Shown piece after piece: positions 1 through 7,545 of a stretch of DNA of 64,000 bases. The notes under the pieces were generated by a model, which did not search any database, was not told the origin of the DNA, and saw only the letters and a program-made list of their open reading frames with translations. Numbering within the stretch: the stretch's first letter is position 1; every line of letters starts with the position of its first letter. The stretch is taken from NCBI GenBank assembly GCA_934271735.1, contig CAKQSB010000001.1:1-64000 (forward strand). Reading direction: 5' to 3'. The stretch is from an uncultured Clostridia bacterium (GTDB taxonomy: Bacteria; Bacillota; Clostridia; Christensenellales; Borkfalkiaceae). The position numbers and the translations under genes are program-made.

Positions 1-167
1 GCGTTCCGTTGCGTTTTTGCTTCGCTTCGTTACGTTTCATTTTCCGACGCGCGCCGATTTCATTATTTTATTTTGATTTTATTTTGATATGGTATTTTTG
101 ATTTATTTTCAGTATTTTATAATAAGTACATAACATTTCGGAATATTATTTATACTTTATAAACGAT

Positions 168-208
168 TTCTTTGCTTACTTCAGTAAGCAAAGAAGAGGT
201 TACCTCTT
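168..208. repeat. Nested inverted repeats, terminator-like
   Basis: A perfect 12-bp stem (168-179 with 184-195) closes on a TTCA loop. A second palindrome, 7 bp either side of a single T (194-208), follows and shares its first two bases with the first. No long T-run follows, so this may be a weak terminator or a protein site. Confidence 0.55.
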
Positions 209-872
209 CCGAACTTTTTATTATTTTAGAGACACACGTTCCGAACTTTTTGTTTTCGTGAAACGCAAAGCCGCCGCAAAACGCTGTCGGCAAACTTTCG
301 GTTCTTATTCGGCTTTACCCACGCTTTCGATTTTGCCTTTCGTATTCGTTATGATATACCATAACTATAACACAACTTTGCCGAAAAAATCGTAAACCTA
401 ACGTAAAGCTTATGTAAATTTCAGTTTTAGTTTGCGCAATTTTTTACGTTTGCGTATTTTCGATTTTCGGGTTTTCCGCTTTTCGGTTTTTCGGGGTCGT
501 GGTTTTGGTTGTCGGGGTTTCTGAGAATAAGCCTCGCGCATATCCCGCCAAATTCCGTTTTATGCCTTTATTATAAATCCGAATCATTCCCGAAACAATT
601 CGATTTGTTGGTTAAATGAATTTGAATTGTTAGCCGATTTACATTCGTTTTTATCCCTCGAAATCGCATTTTTGCCCGAAATTTCGCGTATTTTTGTTGT
701 TTTAAGGATTAAAACACTCCTATCAAACCGAAATATCAAATCGGATATCGAATCGCCGTAAACCTGTCCGAAAACCGCAAAGCGAATATTTACGGCAAAA
801 AGCGACATAAAAAATAACGGACGCTCCCGAAAAACGCCCGCAACAATCAATTAAATTTATCAAAAGCCTGCC

Positions 873-883
873 TATAAGTCGAT
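873..883 (+). repeat. TATAAGTCGAT word, copy 1
   Basis: Exact copy in the intergenic region, followed by TATC. One of 13 scattered copies in the window. Confidence 0.85.
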
Positions 884-948
884 TATCACACAAATATTCA
901 ACTCATCGCCTTAATTTACGACACATATTTTCAACGCATCCCGAAAAC

Positions 949-1176
949 TTACAAACAGTACTTTTTCAAGATTTCGACTACCGATTGTAACAAAGTATAA
1001 AATTTCTCACATTGAATACTTTCCTTAGCGTAGGTCTTCAGTATTTTTTCCTCTTCATCGGATATAAAGCAAGCAGGAGGAGAAATTTTTCTATTATGTA
1101 AAATCGAATTGATAATCCCCGACAATTCTGCATGTAATAAAATAATTTCCGCGTCGTTCTCATAAAATTCTTTGGG
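949..1176 (-). pseudogene. Remnant of an unknown protein gene
   Basis: Reading right to left, a 75-codon open frame ends with TAA at 949-951. Its translation has normal composition (for example AEIILLHAELSGIINSILHN, then a stretch rich in E and K), unlike the surrounding noise. It is cut by an in-frame TGA at 1177-1179 and has no ATG or ribosome site near its 5' end. It looks like the 3' end of a gene that lost its start by deletion or frameshift. The family is not recognised. A TTG inside the frame could still be a start, so a short live gene is not excluded. Confidence 0.45.
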
Positions 1177-1441
1177 TCAGGCGTGTTTTACATATTTAAT
1201 CGTAACTATCCGAGCCGTTATTGAGGTTTTCCGCTCGCCGAATTTATTTTAACATATCCACAAGCGGTTGTCAATGTTTTTGAAAAACAGCCCCGCCGAA
1301 CGAATCGACAACAGACGTATTGTAAAATCATATTTGTTTTCAGCTCAAAATCTTTTTTTGGGGGGGGGAATGCGACTTTCACCGTTAAAAACAGAGACTC
1401 GATTTCCGCAATCAAAATTTTTGTTAAGCATAATAAAACGT

Positions 1442-1470
1442 TTGACAAAAACAAAAAAAACATATATAAT
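1442..1470 (+). promoter_or_regulatory. Promoter of tRNA-Arg
   Basis: TTGACA (1442-1447) and TATAAT (1465-1470), both perfect consensus, separated by 17 bases, 44 bases upstream of the tRNA. Confidence 0.85.
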
Positions 1471-1514
1471 AACTTAGCATCGTGAGTTTTGCGAAGCGAA
1501 ACAGAATACAATAT

Positions 1515-1591
1515 GCGCCATTAGCTCAACTGGATAGAGCGTTGGTCTACGGAACCAAAGGTTAGGGATTCGAATTCCTTATGGCGCACCA
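1515..1591 (+). tRNA. tRNA-Arg (anticodon ACG)
   Basis: The acceptor stem GCGCCAT (1515-1521) pairs with ATGGCGC (1581-1587), followed by A and an encoded CCA end. The anticodon stem TTGGT/ACCAA encloses the loop CTACGGA, giving anticodon ACG. The T arm has the usual TTCGAAT loop. The gene stands alone between its own promoter and terminator. It lies at the left edge of the mobile element, but no duplicated 3' end was found further right, so its use as an attachment site is unproven. Confidence 0.95.
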
Positions 1592-1594
1592 CAC

Positions 1595-1637
1595 ACAACC
1601 TTATTCGAATATTTTTCGAGTAAGGTTGTTTCTTTTT
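1595..1637 (+). terminator. Intrinsic terminator of tRNA-Arg
   Basis: The 9-bp stem ACAACCTTA/TAAGGTTGT, extended inside by a weaker TTCGA/TCGAG pairing, is followed by TTCTTTTTT. Confidence 0.85.
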
Positions 1638-1990
1638 TGTAAAAAAAATCTTTCATTATTATATAAATATATATAATCACATATATCCCTCCGAATTTTT
1701 GCCTTTTAGTCGATGGATCGTAGCACAGAGAAAAACGAAAGTCAACGGGAAAAATTAGCGCTTAAAATTTAAAATAAAAAATTAACAGGGTCTTACTCAA
1801 TTATATCTGAGTTTGACTCTGTTTTTCTTTTGCTTAAAAATACAACAATACCTATTCCCCTGTTATATGCGTTAATTTATTCCTTTGTCGTTGACTTACG
1901 TTTTGCCTATACAAATCAATATATTTCAAATTTTTCTCGGTGCTACTGTCCCCGTGCCTAAAAGGCGAAAAAAATCGGAGGTATTAAAAT
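1638..1990. other. Gap before the element's rightward cluster
   Basis: No gene seen. It holds a strong hairpin terminator (1785-1830) and AT-rich sequence. The rightward cluster promoter should lie between 1830 and 1970. TATACA near 1912 is a possible -10, but no good -35 sits 16-18 bases upstream, so no promoter is called. Confidence 0.5.
1785..1830 (+). terminator. Intrinsic terminator at element left edge
   Basis: ACAGGGTC..ACTCA pairs with TGAGT..GACTCTGT across an AT-rich loop, followed by TTTTTCTTTT. It insulates the rightward cluster from upstream transcription. Confidence 0.75.
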
Positions 1991-2302
1991 ATGAAAAAAG
2001 TAGTTTTCTCTATCACTAACGTAAGAAGTAAATCGGATAAAAAATTGTCCGGTTTCGGTTACCTTGCAGAAGGTAATTTACTCTGCCCTTGTATTTCTAA
2101 AAACAACAAGCCGTTTATACGTATTTTCGAGGACGTTGAAAAACGTTGCCGTCCCATAAACGGTAAAAAAGATGAATTCCAAGGCTACATTACTATGTAT
2201 TTTACGGAAGTTCCCGTATACAGAGAAAAAGACGGCTCTTACGATATTCTTGACTTAGAAGTCGAATACAAAGTTTGGTACAAAACCGTGGAGGAAAATT
2301 AA
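1991..2302 (+). CDS. Hypothetical protein, first gene of rightward cluster
   Basis: A 103-residue soluble protein whose family I do not recognise. It has no signal peptide or membrane segment. It is rich in Lys and aromatic residues and has one CPC pair near residue 33. A textbook ribosome site (GGAGG, 8 bases before the ATG) fixes the start. It opens a tight rightward cluster: the next gene begins one base after its stop. The position of these small proteins at the head of a replication/mobility module suggests DNA-binding or regulatory roles, but nothing in the sequence shows this directly. Confidence 0.8.
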   Translation: MKKVVFSITNVRSKSDKKLSGFGYLAEGNLLCPCISKNNKPFIRIFEDVEKRCRPINGKKDEFQGYITMYFTEVPVYREKDGSYDILDLEVEYKVWYKTVEEN

Positions 2303-2303
2303 A

Positions 2304-2519
2304 ATGCCTGAATTCGATTATTTTAACGGTGAAAATTTTATAACATTCGATTTAATCGAGATTGACGACGATAAACGCGAAGTAACGGTTGCCGTGAGCG
2401 ACACCGGAAGAATAAGCGTTAAAACCCTTGACCTATTGTTCGACGGTAATCGCCGTTACTTTGAATACGGTTGTTTATACACAAAGATTTACATAGACGA
2501 ATTTACGGAGGAAAATTAA
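2304..2519 (+). CDS. Small hypothetical acidic protein
   Basis: A 71-residue acidic protein of unknown family, with no membrane segment. It starts one base after the previous stop with GGAGG upstream (the last codons of the previous gene carry the ribosome site), so the two are probably translationally coupled. Its ending EFTEEN is echoed by the VEEN ending of the previous protein, because both genes end in the same GGAGGAAAATTAAA sequence that serves as the ribosome site of the next gene. Confidence 0.75.
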   Translation: MPEFDYFNGENFITFDLIEIDDDKREVTVAVSDTGRISVKTLDLLFDGNRRYFEYGCLYTKIYIDEFTEEN

Positions 2520-2520
2520 A

Positions 2521-2931
2521 ATGAAACTTACATTAACTAACATCAAAAAGATGAAAACGAACTCCACCCCGCTACAAAAACGCGTAATAAATTACATAGT
2601 GGACGAATGGAACAATTACGATGATAAGAAACATATCTTTACCGACGTTTTATATCACGGTTGTCAATCGGGCGTTGTCGGATTCTTAATATGGTATTCG
2701 GACACCGTGCGTTTTTACAAACAATACAAGGAAGAAATAGACGAACTTTTATATGACTTAATGGACGGAACAGGCATTTACTCTTTACCTGAATTATTCG
2801 GCAACAAATGGGATAAAGAAGATCCGCTTGGCAACAGCGATTTTAATATGAATTTGTTGGCGTGGTTCGGATTTGAAGAAACCCTGAGAAATATCGGATA
2901 CAAATTCGAGCAATTACAAGACTGTATTTAA
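2521..2931 (+). CDS. Hypothetical protein, DUF7222-like
   Basis: A 136-residue soluble protein. The block around residues 35-60 (FTDVLYHGCQSGVVG, then a Tyr-rich stretch), the DLMDGTG segment and the NLLAWFGFEET segment recall a family of small proteins common in clostridial and gut mobile elements (I associate them with DUF7222, from memory). Their function is unknown. The gene starts one base after the previous stop behind GGAGG and belongs to the same operon as the PcfK/PcfJ-like genes downstream. Confidence 0.75.
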   Translation: MKLTLTNIKKMKTNSTPLQKRVINYIVDEWNNYDDKKHIFTDVLYHGCQSGVVGFLIWYSDTVRFYKQYKEEIDELLYDLMDGTGIYSLPELFGNKWDKEDPLGNSDFNMNLLAWFGFEETLRNIGYKFEQLQDCI

Positions 2932-2950
2932 TAAAAAGGAGACATTTAAT

Positions 2951-3364
2951 ATGAAAACCACAAACGAAATTAAAAAACAAAAAGCAATCGAACTTATGAA
3001 CAAATTGAACATTTATAAACCCTACATTCACGGATTTGAAGCCGATAATAAGGTTTGTTTCTTCGAAAATTTCGGCGGATTTTGGGCTTACCAAGAGCCT
3101 GAATTGATGGCAAAAATCAATGAAATCGAAAAAACGTATAACGTTCTCGTATATGCCGTTACACACGAATATTTAGAATTCGGAGAATGCTATGATTTTC
3201 TTTATATTCCCGACTACAAAAGCGAATGGAAATACGCCCTTCTTCCGCAAAAAGATATTTTTTATTCTTATGCTTACGTTTGGAATAAAACAGACGATTT
3301 TTGTTCGGAATTCGGCACGATAGGTATTCGCTCGTTCGGTGGCGGCATTAAAAGGGTTATGTGA
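2951..3364 (+). CDS. Hypothetical protein of mobile element
   Basis: A 137-residue soluble protein of unknown family, rich in Tyr, Phe and Trp, with a helical, Lys-rich N-terminus (KKQKAIELMNKL). It has no signal peptide or membrane segment. AAAGGAGA lies 7-8 bases before the ATG. It is in the rightward operon, 19 bases after the previous gene and 8 bases before the PcfK/MutS-like fusion. Similar aromatic-rich small proteins accompany plasmid and ICE replication modules, but this likeness is too weak to assign a role. Confidence 0.75.
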   Translation: MKTTNEIKKQKAIELMNKLNIYKPYIHGFEADNKVCFFENFGGFWAYQEPELMAKINEIEKTYNVLVYAVTHEYLEFGECYDFLYIPDYKSEWKYALLPQKDIFYSYAYVWNKTDDFCSEFGTIGIRSFGGGIKRVM

Positions 3365-3372
3365 GGTGAAAT

Positions 3373-4293
3373 ATGACAGAATTAAATTTAAATGCTAATA
3401 CACCTTCGGAACAGAAAGTTTTGGAATGTTTACAGAATAACACAAGCGAAACATTAGCAGAAAAAATCAATAACGGCACGCCGTTTGAAAAGGACGGTAA
3501 GCCGTTAATCAACAAAAAGACTCTTGCAGGTTTTATGAAATACGCCTGTGACGAAGCAAAAAAGACCGTCGAAAACGGCTCTTCTTCTGCGTGCATTGAA
3601 GATTCAATCGTTTACGGTTGGGCTGTTCATTATTTCGAGGAGGAGTCGATCGAAGGAACTTTATATACTCTCGACGGTGAAGAATATAAGCCTACGGTAA
3701 AAATGAAAAACATTCAAAAATCGACTTATACGTCCACTTCTACGCCTATTTCTGCTCCAAAACCGCAAAACCAACAGACTTCTTTATTCGATATTATATC
3801 GCAAGAAAACAACGTCGCTGATACAACGAAAAAAGAAGAGCCAACCGAGGAAACACCAAAGGTTGAATCAAAACAAACCCTTTCGCCCATCTATGTAGAA
3901 TATAAGGCTTTAAAGGAAAGATATTCGGATTATGTTATCGCATATCGCCTCGGTGATTTTTACGAAATACTCGGTAAAGACGCCGTAACTATCGCATCCG
4001 AACTCGATTTAACTTTAACGGGGCGTGAATGCGGACTTACCCACCGTATTCCGATGGTTGGATTCCCCTATCACGCCGCAGAAGTGTATTTCGGAAAAAT
4101 AGCACGAAAACACAACCTTGTAATCCGCGAAAGCGATAAAGAAATTCAACTTATTGACAAAATAAATATGGACGATAATCGACTTATAGACCAAGATACA
4201 GGCGAAATACTCAATCAAAAAGACTTCAAAACAAACAATATGACAAAAACACTTTATTCCATTTTCGGAAACGATATCGAGGTGAAATTATGA
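3373..4293 (+). CDS. PcfK-like / MutS domain I fusion protein
   Basis: A 306-residue protein with two parts. Residues about 1-120 resemble PcfK-like proteins of conjugative plasmids and ICEs, with the hallmark EDSIVYGWAVHYFEEESIEG near residues 76-95. After a Pro/Thr/Gln-rich linker (about 120-170), residues about 172-275 match the mismatch-recognition domain I of MutS: a YKALKERYSDYVIAYRLGDF segment, then GDFYEIL, the T-rich strand before GRECG, and PMVGFPYHAAE. The MutS ATPase, lever and clamp domains are absent, so it cannot act as a full MutS. It may bind mismatched or unusual DNA for the element. It overlaps the PcfJ-like gene by 4 bases (ATGA), which implies coupled translation. Two TATAAGTCGAT words lie inside the gene. 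Confidence 0.8.
   Translation: MTELNLNANTPSEQKVLECLQNNTSETLAEKINNGTPFEKDGKPLINKKTLAGFMKYACDEAKKTVENGSSSACIEDSIVYGWAVHYFEEESIEGTLYTLDGEEYKPTVKMKNIQKSTYTSTSTPISAPKPQNQQTSLFDIISQENNVADTTKKEEPTEETPKVESKQTLSPIYVEYKALKERYSDYVIAYRLGDFYEILGKDAVTIASELDLTLTGRECGLTHRIPMVGFPYHAAEVYFGKIARKHNLVIRESDKEIQLIDKINMDDNRLIDQDTGEILNQKDFKTNNMTKTLYSIFGNDIEVKL
3720..3730 (-). repeat. TATAAGTCGAT word, copy 2
   Basis: Inside the PcfK/MutS-like gene. The coding strand reads A.TCG.ACT.TAT.A, encoding STY. Confidence 0.85.
4178..4188 (-). repeat. TATAAGTCGAT word, copy 3
   Basis: Inside the same gene 458 bases further on, but in a different reading frame (CGA.CTT.ATA, encoding RLI). Confidence 0.85.
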
Positions 4294-5609
4294 AAATAGA
4301 AAAGATAAAACCCATACCGAAATACATACTTGCTCAAATCAAAAAAGCCGACGCACAAAATAAAGTATGCCTTCCCGGCAGAACTCGTTTTTACTCATAT
4401 CTTACGAAGAACGACGGCGAAATCGTCAAAGTAACCGTAGCCGTAAAAACAAGATATAAACAATGGCTGTATAAACAGGTTGCCGTTCACGGTCTGAACT
4501 CGGACATTTGTTACGTCAAAGATATGGCGTTTTACCGAATTTCGGGTTATCAAGTTGAATGGTTTAAACAAGAAACACAAAACTTTCCGCGTTGGCACGA
4601 ATGCACCGAATGGGATTATTCCGACGATAAATATTTCGATCCGTTCGCCCCTGTCGTCAACCGTGAGTATTTAGACAAGTTCACGAAATATAAGTATTCA
4701 GCCGTAAATCTTTACAAAGGCGTTGACGTTCTAAAATATCTACGCTTTTACGAACAATATCCGCAAATCGAATATCTTATGAAAGCGGGGCTTGACGGCT
4801 ACGCCTTCTCAAAGCAAATATTGCAGGAAATAGGCAAAAACAAACGCTTTGCAAAATGGCTTATGAAAAATCGCGCGGAATTAAGCAAAGACGAGTATTA
4901 CGTTGACGTCATTATGCGTTCGTTCAGAACAGGCAAACCACTTGCCGACGTACAAGCCTATCGTAAATACCGTATGAAATTATCGAAAGAAACGGCTTTG
5001 AAAGAGTTACGCACGCTTTTCAAAAACGACCTTGAAAAATTCGTGTTGTATCTTCGCAAGCAGGAAACAAACCCGTATTCGTATCGGGATTATCTGAATG
5101 CTTGCCAGAATCTCGGCTTAGATATGAATGAGGAAAAGAACCGCTATCCCCACGATTTCAAACGTTGGCACGATATCCGTATCGACGAATACAACACGTT
5201 AAAACTCAAACGCGATAAAGAAAAACGAAAAGAATTTTACGCTAAATTCGCCGCCGTCGCAAACAAGTATTTAAACCTCGAATACAACGATAAGTCCGCC
5301 TATATATCGATTATCGCTAAAAAACCGTCGGAATTGATAACAGAAGGCGAAGCACTTGATCACTGCGTCGGACGGATGAATTACGACCAAAAATTCGCAA
5401 GGGAAGAAACTTTGATATTCTTTATCCGCAATATCTCTTCGCCAGATATTCCGTTTGTTACAGTTGAATACTCGCTTGAAAAACACAAAATATTACAGTG
5501 TTACGGCTACCACGACACCAAACCCGATGACGGCGTAATAGAATTCGTCAATAAGAAATGGCTTCCTTACGCCAACCGCAAAATTCGCCAAATTCAAAAG
5601 GCGGCTTAA
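4290..5609 (+). CDS. PcfJ-like protein
   Basis: A 439-residue soluble, Lys/Tyr/Arg-rich protein. The C-terminal third carries the PcfJ signature: LITEGEALDHCVGRM (about residues 350-365), a YDQKFARE segment, then IFFIRN, VTVEYSL and the conserved QCYGYHD before a final helix. PcfJ was named from the conjugative plasmid pCF10, and homologues are widespread in plasmids, ICEs and phages of gut Bacillota, usually beside PcfK. The molecular function is not established. The start ATG overlaps the stop of the PcfK/MutS-like gene and has GAGGTG upstream. The pairing points to a shared role in DNA processing of the element. Confidence 0.85.
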   Translation: MKIEKIKPIPKYILAQIKKADAQNKVCLPGRTRFYSYLTKNDGEIVKVTVAVKTRYKQWLYKQVAVHGLNSDICYVKDMAFYRISGYQVEWFKQETQNFPRWHECTEWDYSDDKYFDPFAPVVNREYLDKFTKYKYSAVNLYKGVDVLKYLRFYEQYPQIEYLMKAGLDGYAFSKQILQEIGKNKRFAKWLMKNRAELSKDEYYVDVIMRSFRTGKPLADVQAYRKYRMKLSKETALKELRTLFKNDLEKFVLYLRKQETNPYSYRDYLNACQNLGLDMNEEKNRYPHDFKRWHDIRIDEYNTLKLKRDKEKRKEFYAKFAAVANKYLNLEYNDKSAYISIIAKKPSELITEGEALDHCVGRMNYDQKFAREETLIFFIRNISSPDIPFVTVEYSLEKHKILQCYGYHDTKPDDGVIEFVNKKWLPYANRKIRQIQKAA

Positions 5610-5636
5610 AAAATACAATCAAAGGAGAAAATCATT

Positions 5637-5963
5637 ATGAACAACTATTTCCGCATAACCGCATACAGCCCCGAACATAACATAGGCTTTATAGCCGACT
5701 CTTACGGCAAGTTCGAGAAACTATGGCAATTTTCATCGTATCTCATTCAACACGGCTGTAAAATCGTTGAAGTAAACAACAGCGATAAGTTTCTCGATTA
5801 CAAAAATTTACTGCTTTTAACCGAACCGTCGGACAAAATCATTATCCGAGCAATGGAAGAAGGTCGGACAAACTATATTCCGCACGTTGTGAACGGCATT
5901 AACTGCAAAATCGTAGTTATGGGCGATAAAGCATATATTCCAGACATAGCAAAGGATATGTAA
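5637..5963 (+). CDS. Hypothetical protein, last of rightward cluster
   Basis: A 108-residue soluble protein with alternating strand-like and helical segments. The family is not recognised. A strong AAAGGAGA site precedes the ATG by 9 bases. It is the last rightward gene: beyond it lie 235 bases of paired hairpins and then the oppositely oriented replication gene. It has no transmembrane or cysteine motif. Confidence 0.75.
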   Translation: MNNYFRITAYSPEHNIGFIADSYGKFEKLWQFSSYLIQHGCKIVEVNNSDKFLDYKNLLLLTEPSDKIIIRAMEEGRTNYIPHVVNGINCKIVVMGDKAYIPDIAKDM

Positions 5964-6026
5964 ATCCTCTATTTTGCCGTAATTTATCTTTAGTACATAT
6001 CCACCTTTTTTAAGCCTTTGGCGATT

Positions 6027-6090
6027 AGACGTGTGCTTGTCTTGATACAAGTCGGCTCGGCTTCGCCTCGCCGAAGACAAGCACACGTCT
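6027..6090. repeat. 17-bp perfect inverted repeat with inner hairpins
   Basis: Arms at 6027-6043 and 6074-6090 are perfectly complementary over 17 bp (AGACGTGTGCTTGTCTT and its complement). The 30-base interior can form a further hairpin CGGC-TTCGCCTC-GCCG. There is no T-run on either side, so a simple intrinsic terminator is unlikely. Candidate replication origin, packaging signal or bidirectional transcription block. Confidence 0.7.
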
Positions 6091-6142
6091 ATATTCAACC
6101 CACCCGTTAAATCAACTCGTTGCATATACGCTCGTCGGATAC

Positions 6143-6196
6143 AAAGGCGCGGAAGTTTGCCGCTAAACCGCTTGGCAAATCTTCCGCGCTGCCTTT
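6143..6196. repeat. Imperfect long hairpin after rep stop
   Basis: AAAGGC-GCGGAAG-TTTGCC pairs with GGCAAA-CTTCCGC-GCCTTT with small bulges, two bases from the rep stop codon. It probably protects or terminates the rep transcript, or is part of an origin region with the 6027 repeat. Confidence 0.65.
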
Positions 6197-6198
6197 GG

Positions 6199-7224
6199 CT
6201 AATTACATTTTGGCATCTGTTTTATTGTCTCATCGCTTACCGTTCCCACGATACAGCCTTCGTCTATACATTTGAAGTCGTCAAAGAGTAGTAGTTTCTT
6301 TTCTTCCTGTCCGACCTTCATAACTACGTCCTCAGGGAGAATATCTGAAATAAAGTATTGCGGCAGTCCTCTCGAATAGACAATTCGCTCGCCCGACTTC
6401 TCTATGTATTTCAGTATATAAGCCACCGCCGCTCCCATTTTGCGATTATCGTCTATTTTTTCAAAGTCACTTCTCCCAAACCTTTCGTTGAAATATGTAT
6501 TTTGTATTGTTGTTTGCCTTTGGTGCGTTATAAGACTAAAATCATTGACCTCGATTAGTTCTCCCGGCATTGTTCCATCGGGGATATAAAACAGACCGTG
6601 AAAATGCAACCGCTTCTTTTCGGGAGATCTTTCCCAAACGCCTGCATATTTCCATTTTTTACGCGAACACAAATGACTCAACGTATTTTGCAATTTATCT
6701 TTAAACGATTCTTCCGTATGCTTTTTACTATCGTAGGTAAACGTAACGAAATAATTGAAGTTTTGTAAATTCACTTTTCTTACCAACCTCGTTCGTCTGC
6801 ATATTAAATTTCTTTTCTTACGTTCAAGATTGTCGTCAACGTATATTTCTACCTGTTTTAAGTCCTTAAATAACCCCAACATACCGTCAATTATGTATTT
6901 CCGACGAATGTTTCGTTTTAAATCAAAACTCTCTTTGTAGAGCCTTTCAAAGACCTCTTTTTTCGTCGTCCTTACGCCTTTTGCTTTAACCTTTTTCATA
7001 ACGGGAACGAGTTCGCCGTCAACAAACTCAACCTCTTGCAAAACATGTCCTTCTTCGGTAACAAGCACGGACGGTTCGAGTTTGTCTTCGGCTGGTTTTC
7101 CGTCCTCGCCGACTACGATTTCTTTTTCCTTGAATTTGCGACGGGGCTTGAGCCACCTCGTCGTATGCGGAATCGCTATGTGATGTGACCCGTCGTAATA
7201 TACCTTTGCTTTTTCATATATCAA
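6199..7224 (-). CDS. HUH rolling-circle replication initiator
   Basis: Replication protein of the HUH endonuclease class, which nicks one strand at an origin and starts rolling-circle synthesis. Visible motifs are YFVTFTYD (motif 1), the metal-binding HUH block RLHFHGLFYIP (motif 2) and AVAYILKYIEK with the catalytic Tyr and Lys (motif 3), the pattern of inovirus, microvirus and CRESS-type Rep proteins. An N-terminal Lys/Arg-rich region precedes the nuclease domain. The start is taken at the TTG at 7224 (341 residues), since AAAGGAGG lies 6 bases before it. An in-frame ATG at 7269 lacks a ribosome site and abuts the structured DNA upstream. It is the last gene of the leftward cluster and has no helicase domain. 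Confidence 0.88.
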   Translation of the reverse strand: MIYEKAKVYYDGSHHIAIPHTTRWLKPRRKFKEKEIVVGEDGKPAEDKLEPSVLVTEEGHVLQEVEFVDGELVPVMKKVKAKGVRTTKKEVFERLYKESFDLKRNIRRKYIIDGMLGLFKDLKQVEIYVDDNLERKKRNLICRRTRLVRKVNLQNFNYFVTFTYDSKKHTEESFKDKLQNTLSHLCSRKKWKYAGVWERSPEKKRLHFHGLFYIPDGTMPGELIEVNDFSLITHQRQTTIQNTYFNERFGRSDFEKIDDNRKMGAAVAYILKYIEKSGERIVYSRGLPQYFISDILPEDVVMKVGQEEKKLLLFDDFKCIDEGCIVGTVSDETIKQMPKCN

Positions 7225-7270
7225 ACTTGCCTCCTTTGCCGTATGCCGAACAAAAATATTACAAACCATG

Positions 7271-7376
7271 GTCTAACGGCGTGTTTTTGACTAATACATC
7301 GTTACGCTCGCGGCTTATACATCAAGTATTAAGCCGTTCGCGCGCCTTGTTTTAGCCTAAAAACTCGCCGTTAGAC
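7271..7376. repeat. Cruciform-like structure upstream of rep
   Basis: The 11-bp arms GTCTAACGGCG (7271-7281) and CGCCGTTAGAC (7366-7376) are perfectly complementary. Inside, GGCTTATAC (7312-7320) pairs with GTATTAAGCC (7326-7335) with one bulge, flanked by GCG/CGC-rich arms. This nested shape beside an HUH rep gene is what a double-strand origin or filamentous-phage packaging signal looks like. Confidence 0.65.
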
Positions 7377-7380
7377 TTGC

Positions 7381-7449
7381 TTGCAACCACAACGCCGATA
7401 TTTTCGATGATTTGTTGCAAAGGCGAACGAAGATGTATACAAATACATC
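7381..7449. repeat. Two further hairpins in the rep-upstream gap
   Basis: TTGCAAC (7381-7387) pairs with GTTGCAA (7414-7420). GATGTAT (7432-7438) pairs with ATACATC (7443-7449) over an ACAA loop. With the 7271 cruciform, most of the first 180 bases of the 276-base gap between the ATPase gene and rep can fold. Confidence 0.6.
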
Positions 7450-7545
7450 AAGCGAAAATTTGCAAAAAAGCGCGAAAATTGCGGCTTTGTGGCAAGATTT
7501 GTATTATTTTTGTTCGGCATAAGTGGCGCGGCGATTTGCCTTAAC

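Larger units (their letters stand above)
1..948. other. Gene-poor leader region
   Basis: AT-rich sequence with no convincing gene on either strand. It holds a nested inverted repeat (168-208), two copies of the phrase TTCCGAACTTTTT about 33 bases apart (near 207 and 240), and one copy of the window-wide TATAAGTCGAT word at 873. Open frames here have no ribosome site and low-complexity translations, so none is called. Confidence 0.6.
5964..6198. other. Structured junction between converging clusters
   Basis: Noncoding stretch between the stops of the last rightward gene and rep. It is filled by two large inverted repeats (6027-6090 and 6143-6196). Either could end transcription in both directions, and the first has the look of a single-strand DNA origin or packaging hairpin because it lacks a T-run. 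Confidence 0.6.

Noticed and set aside
584..850. An 88-codon open frame on the minus strand
   Set aside because: No ribosome site, low-complexity composition, and no coding-like context; it lies in AT-rich noncoding sequence.
7371..7520. A 49-codon minus-strand frame upstream of rep
   Set aside because: It has no ribosome site and runs through the hairpins of the candidate origin; the translation has no recognisable feature.
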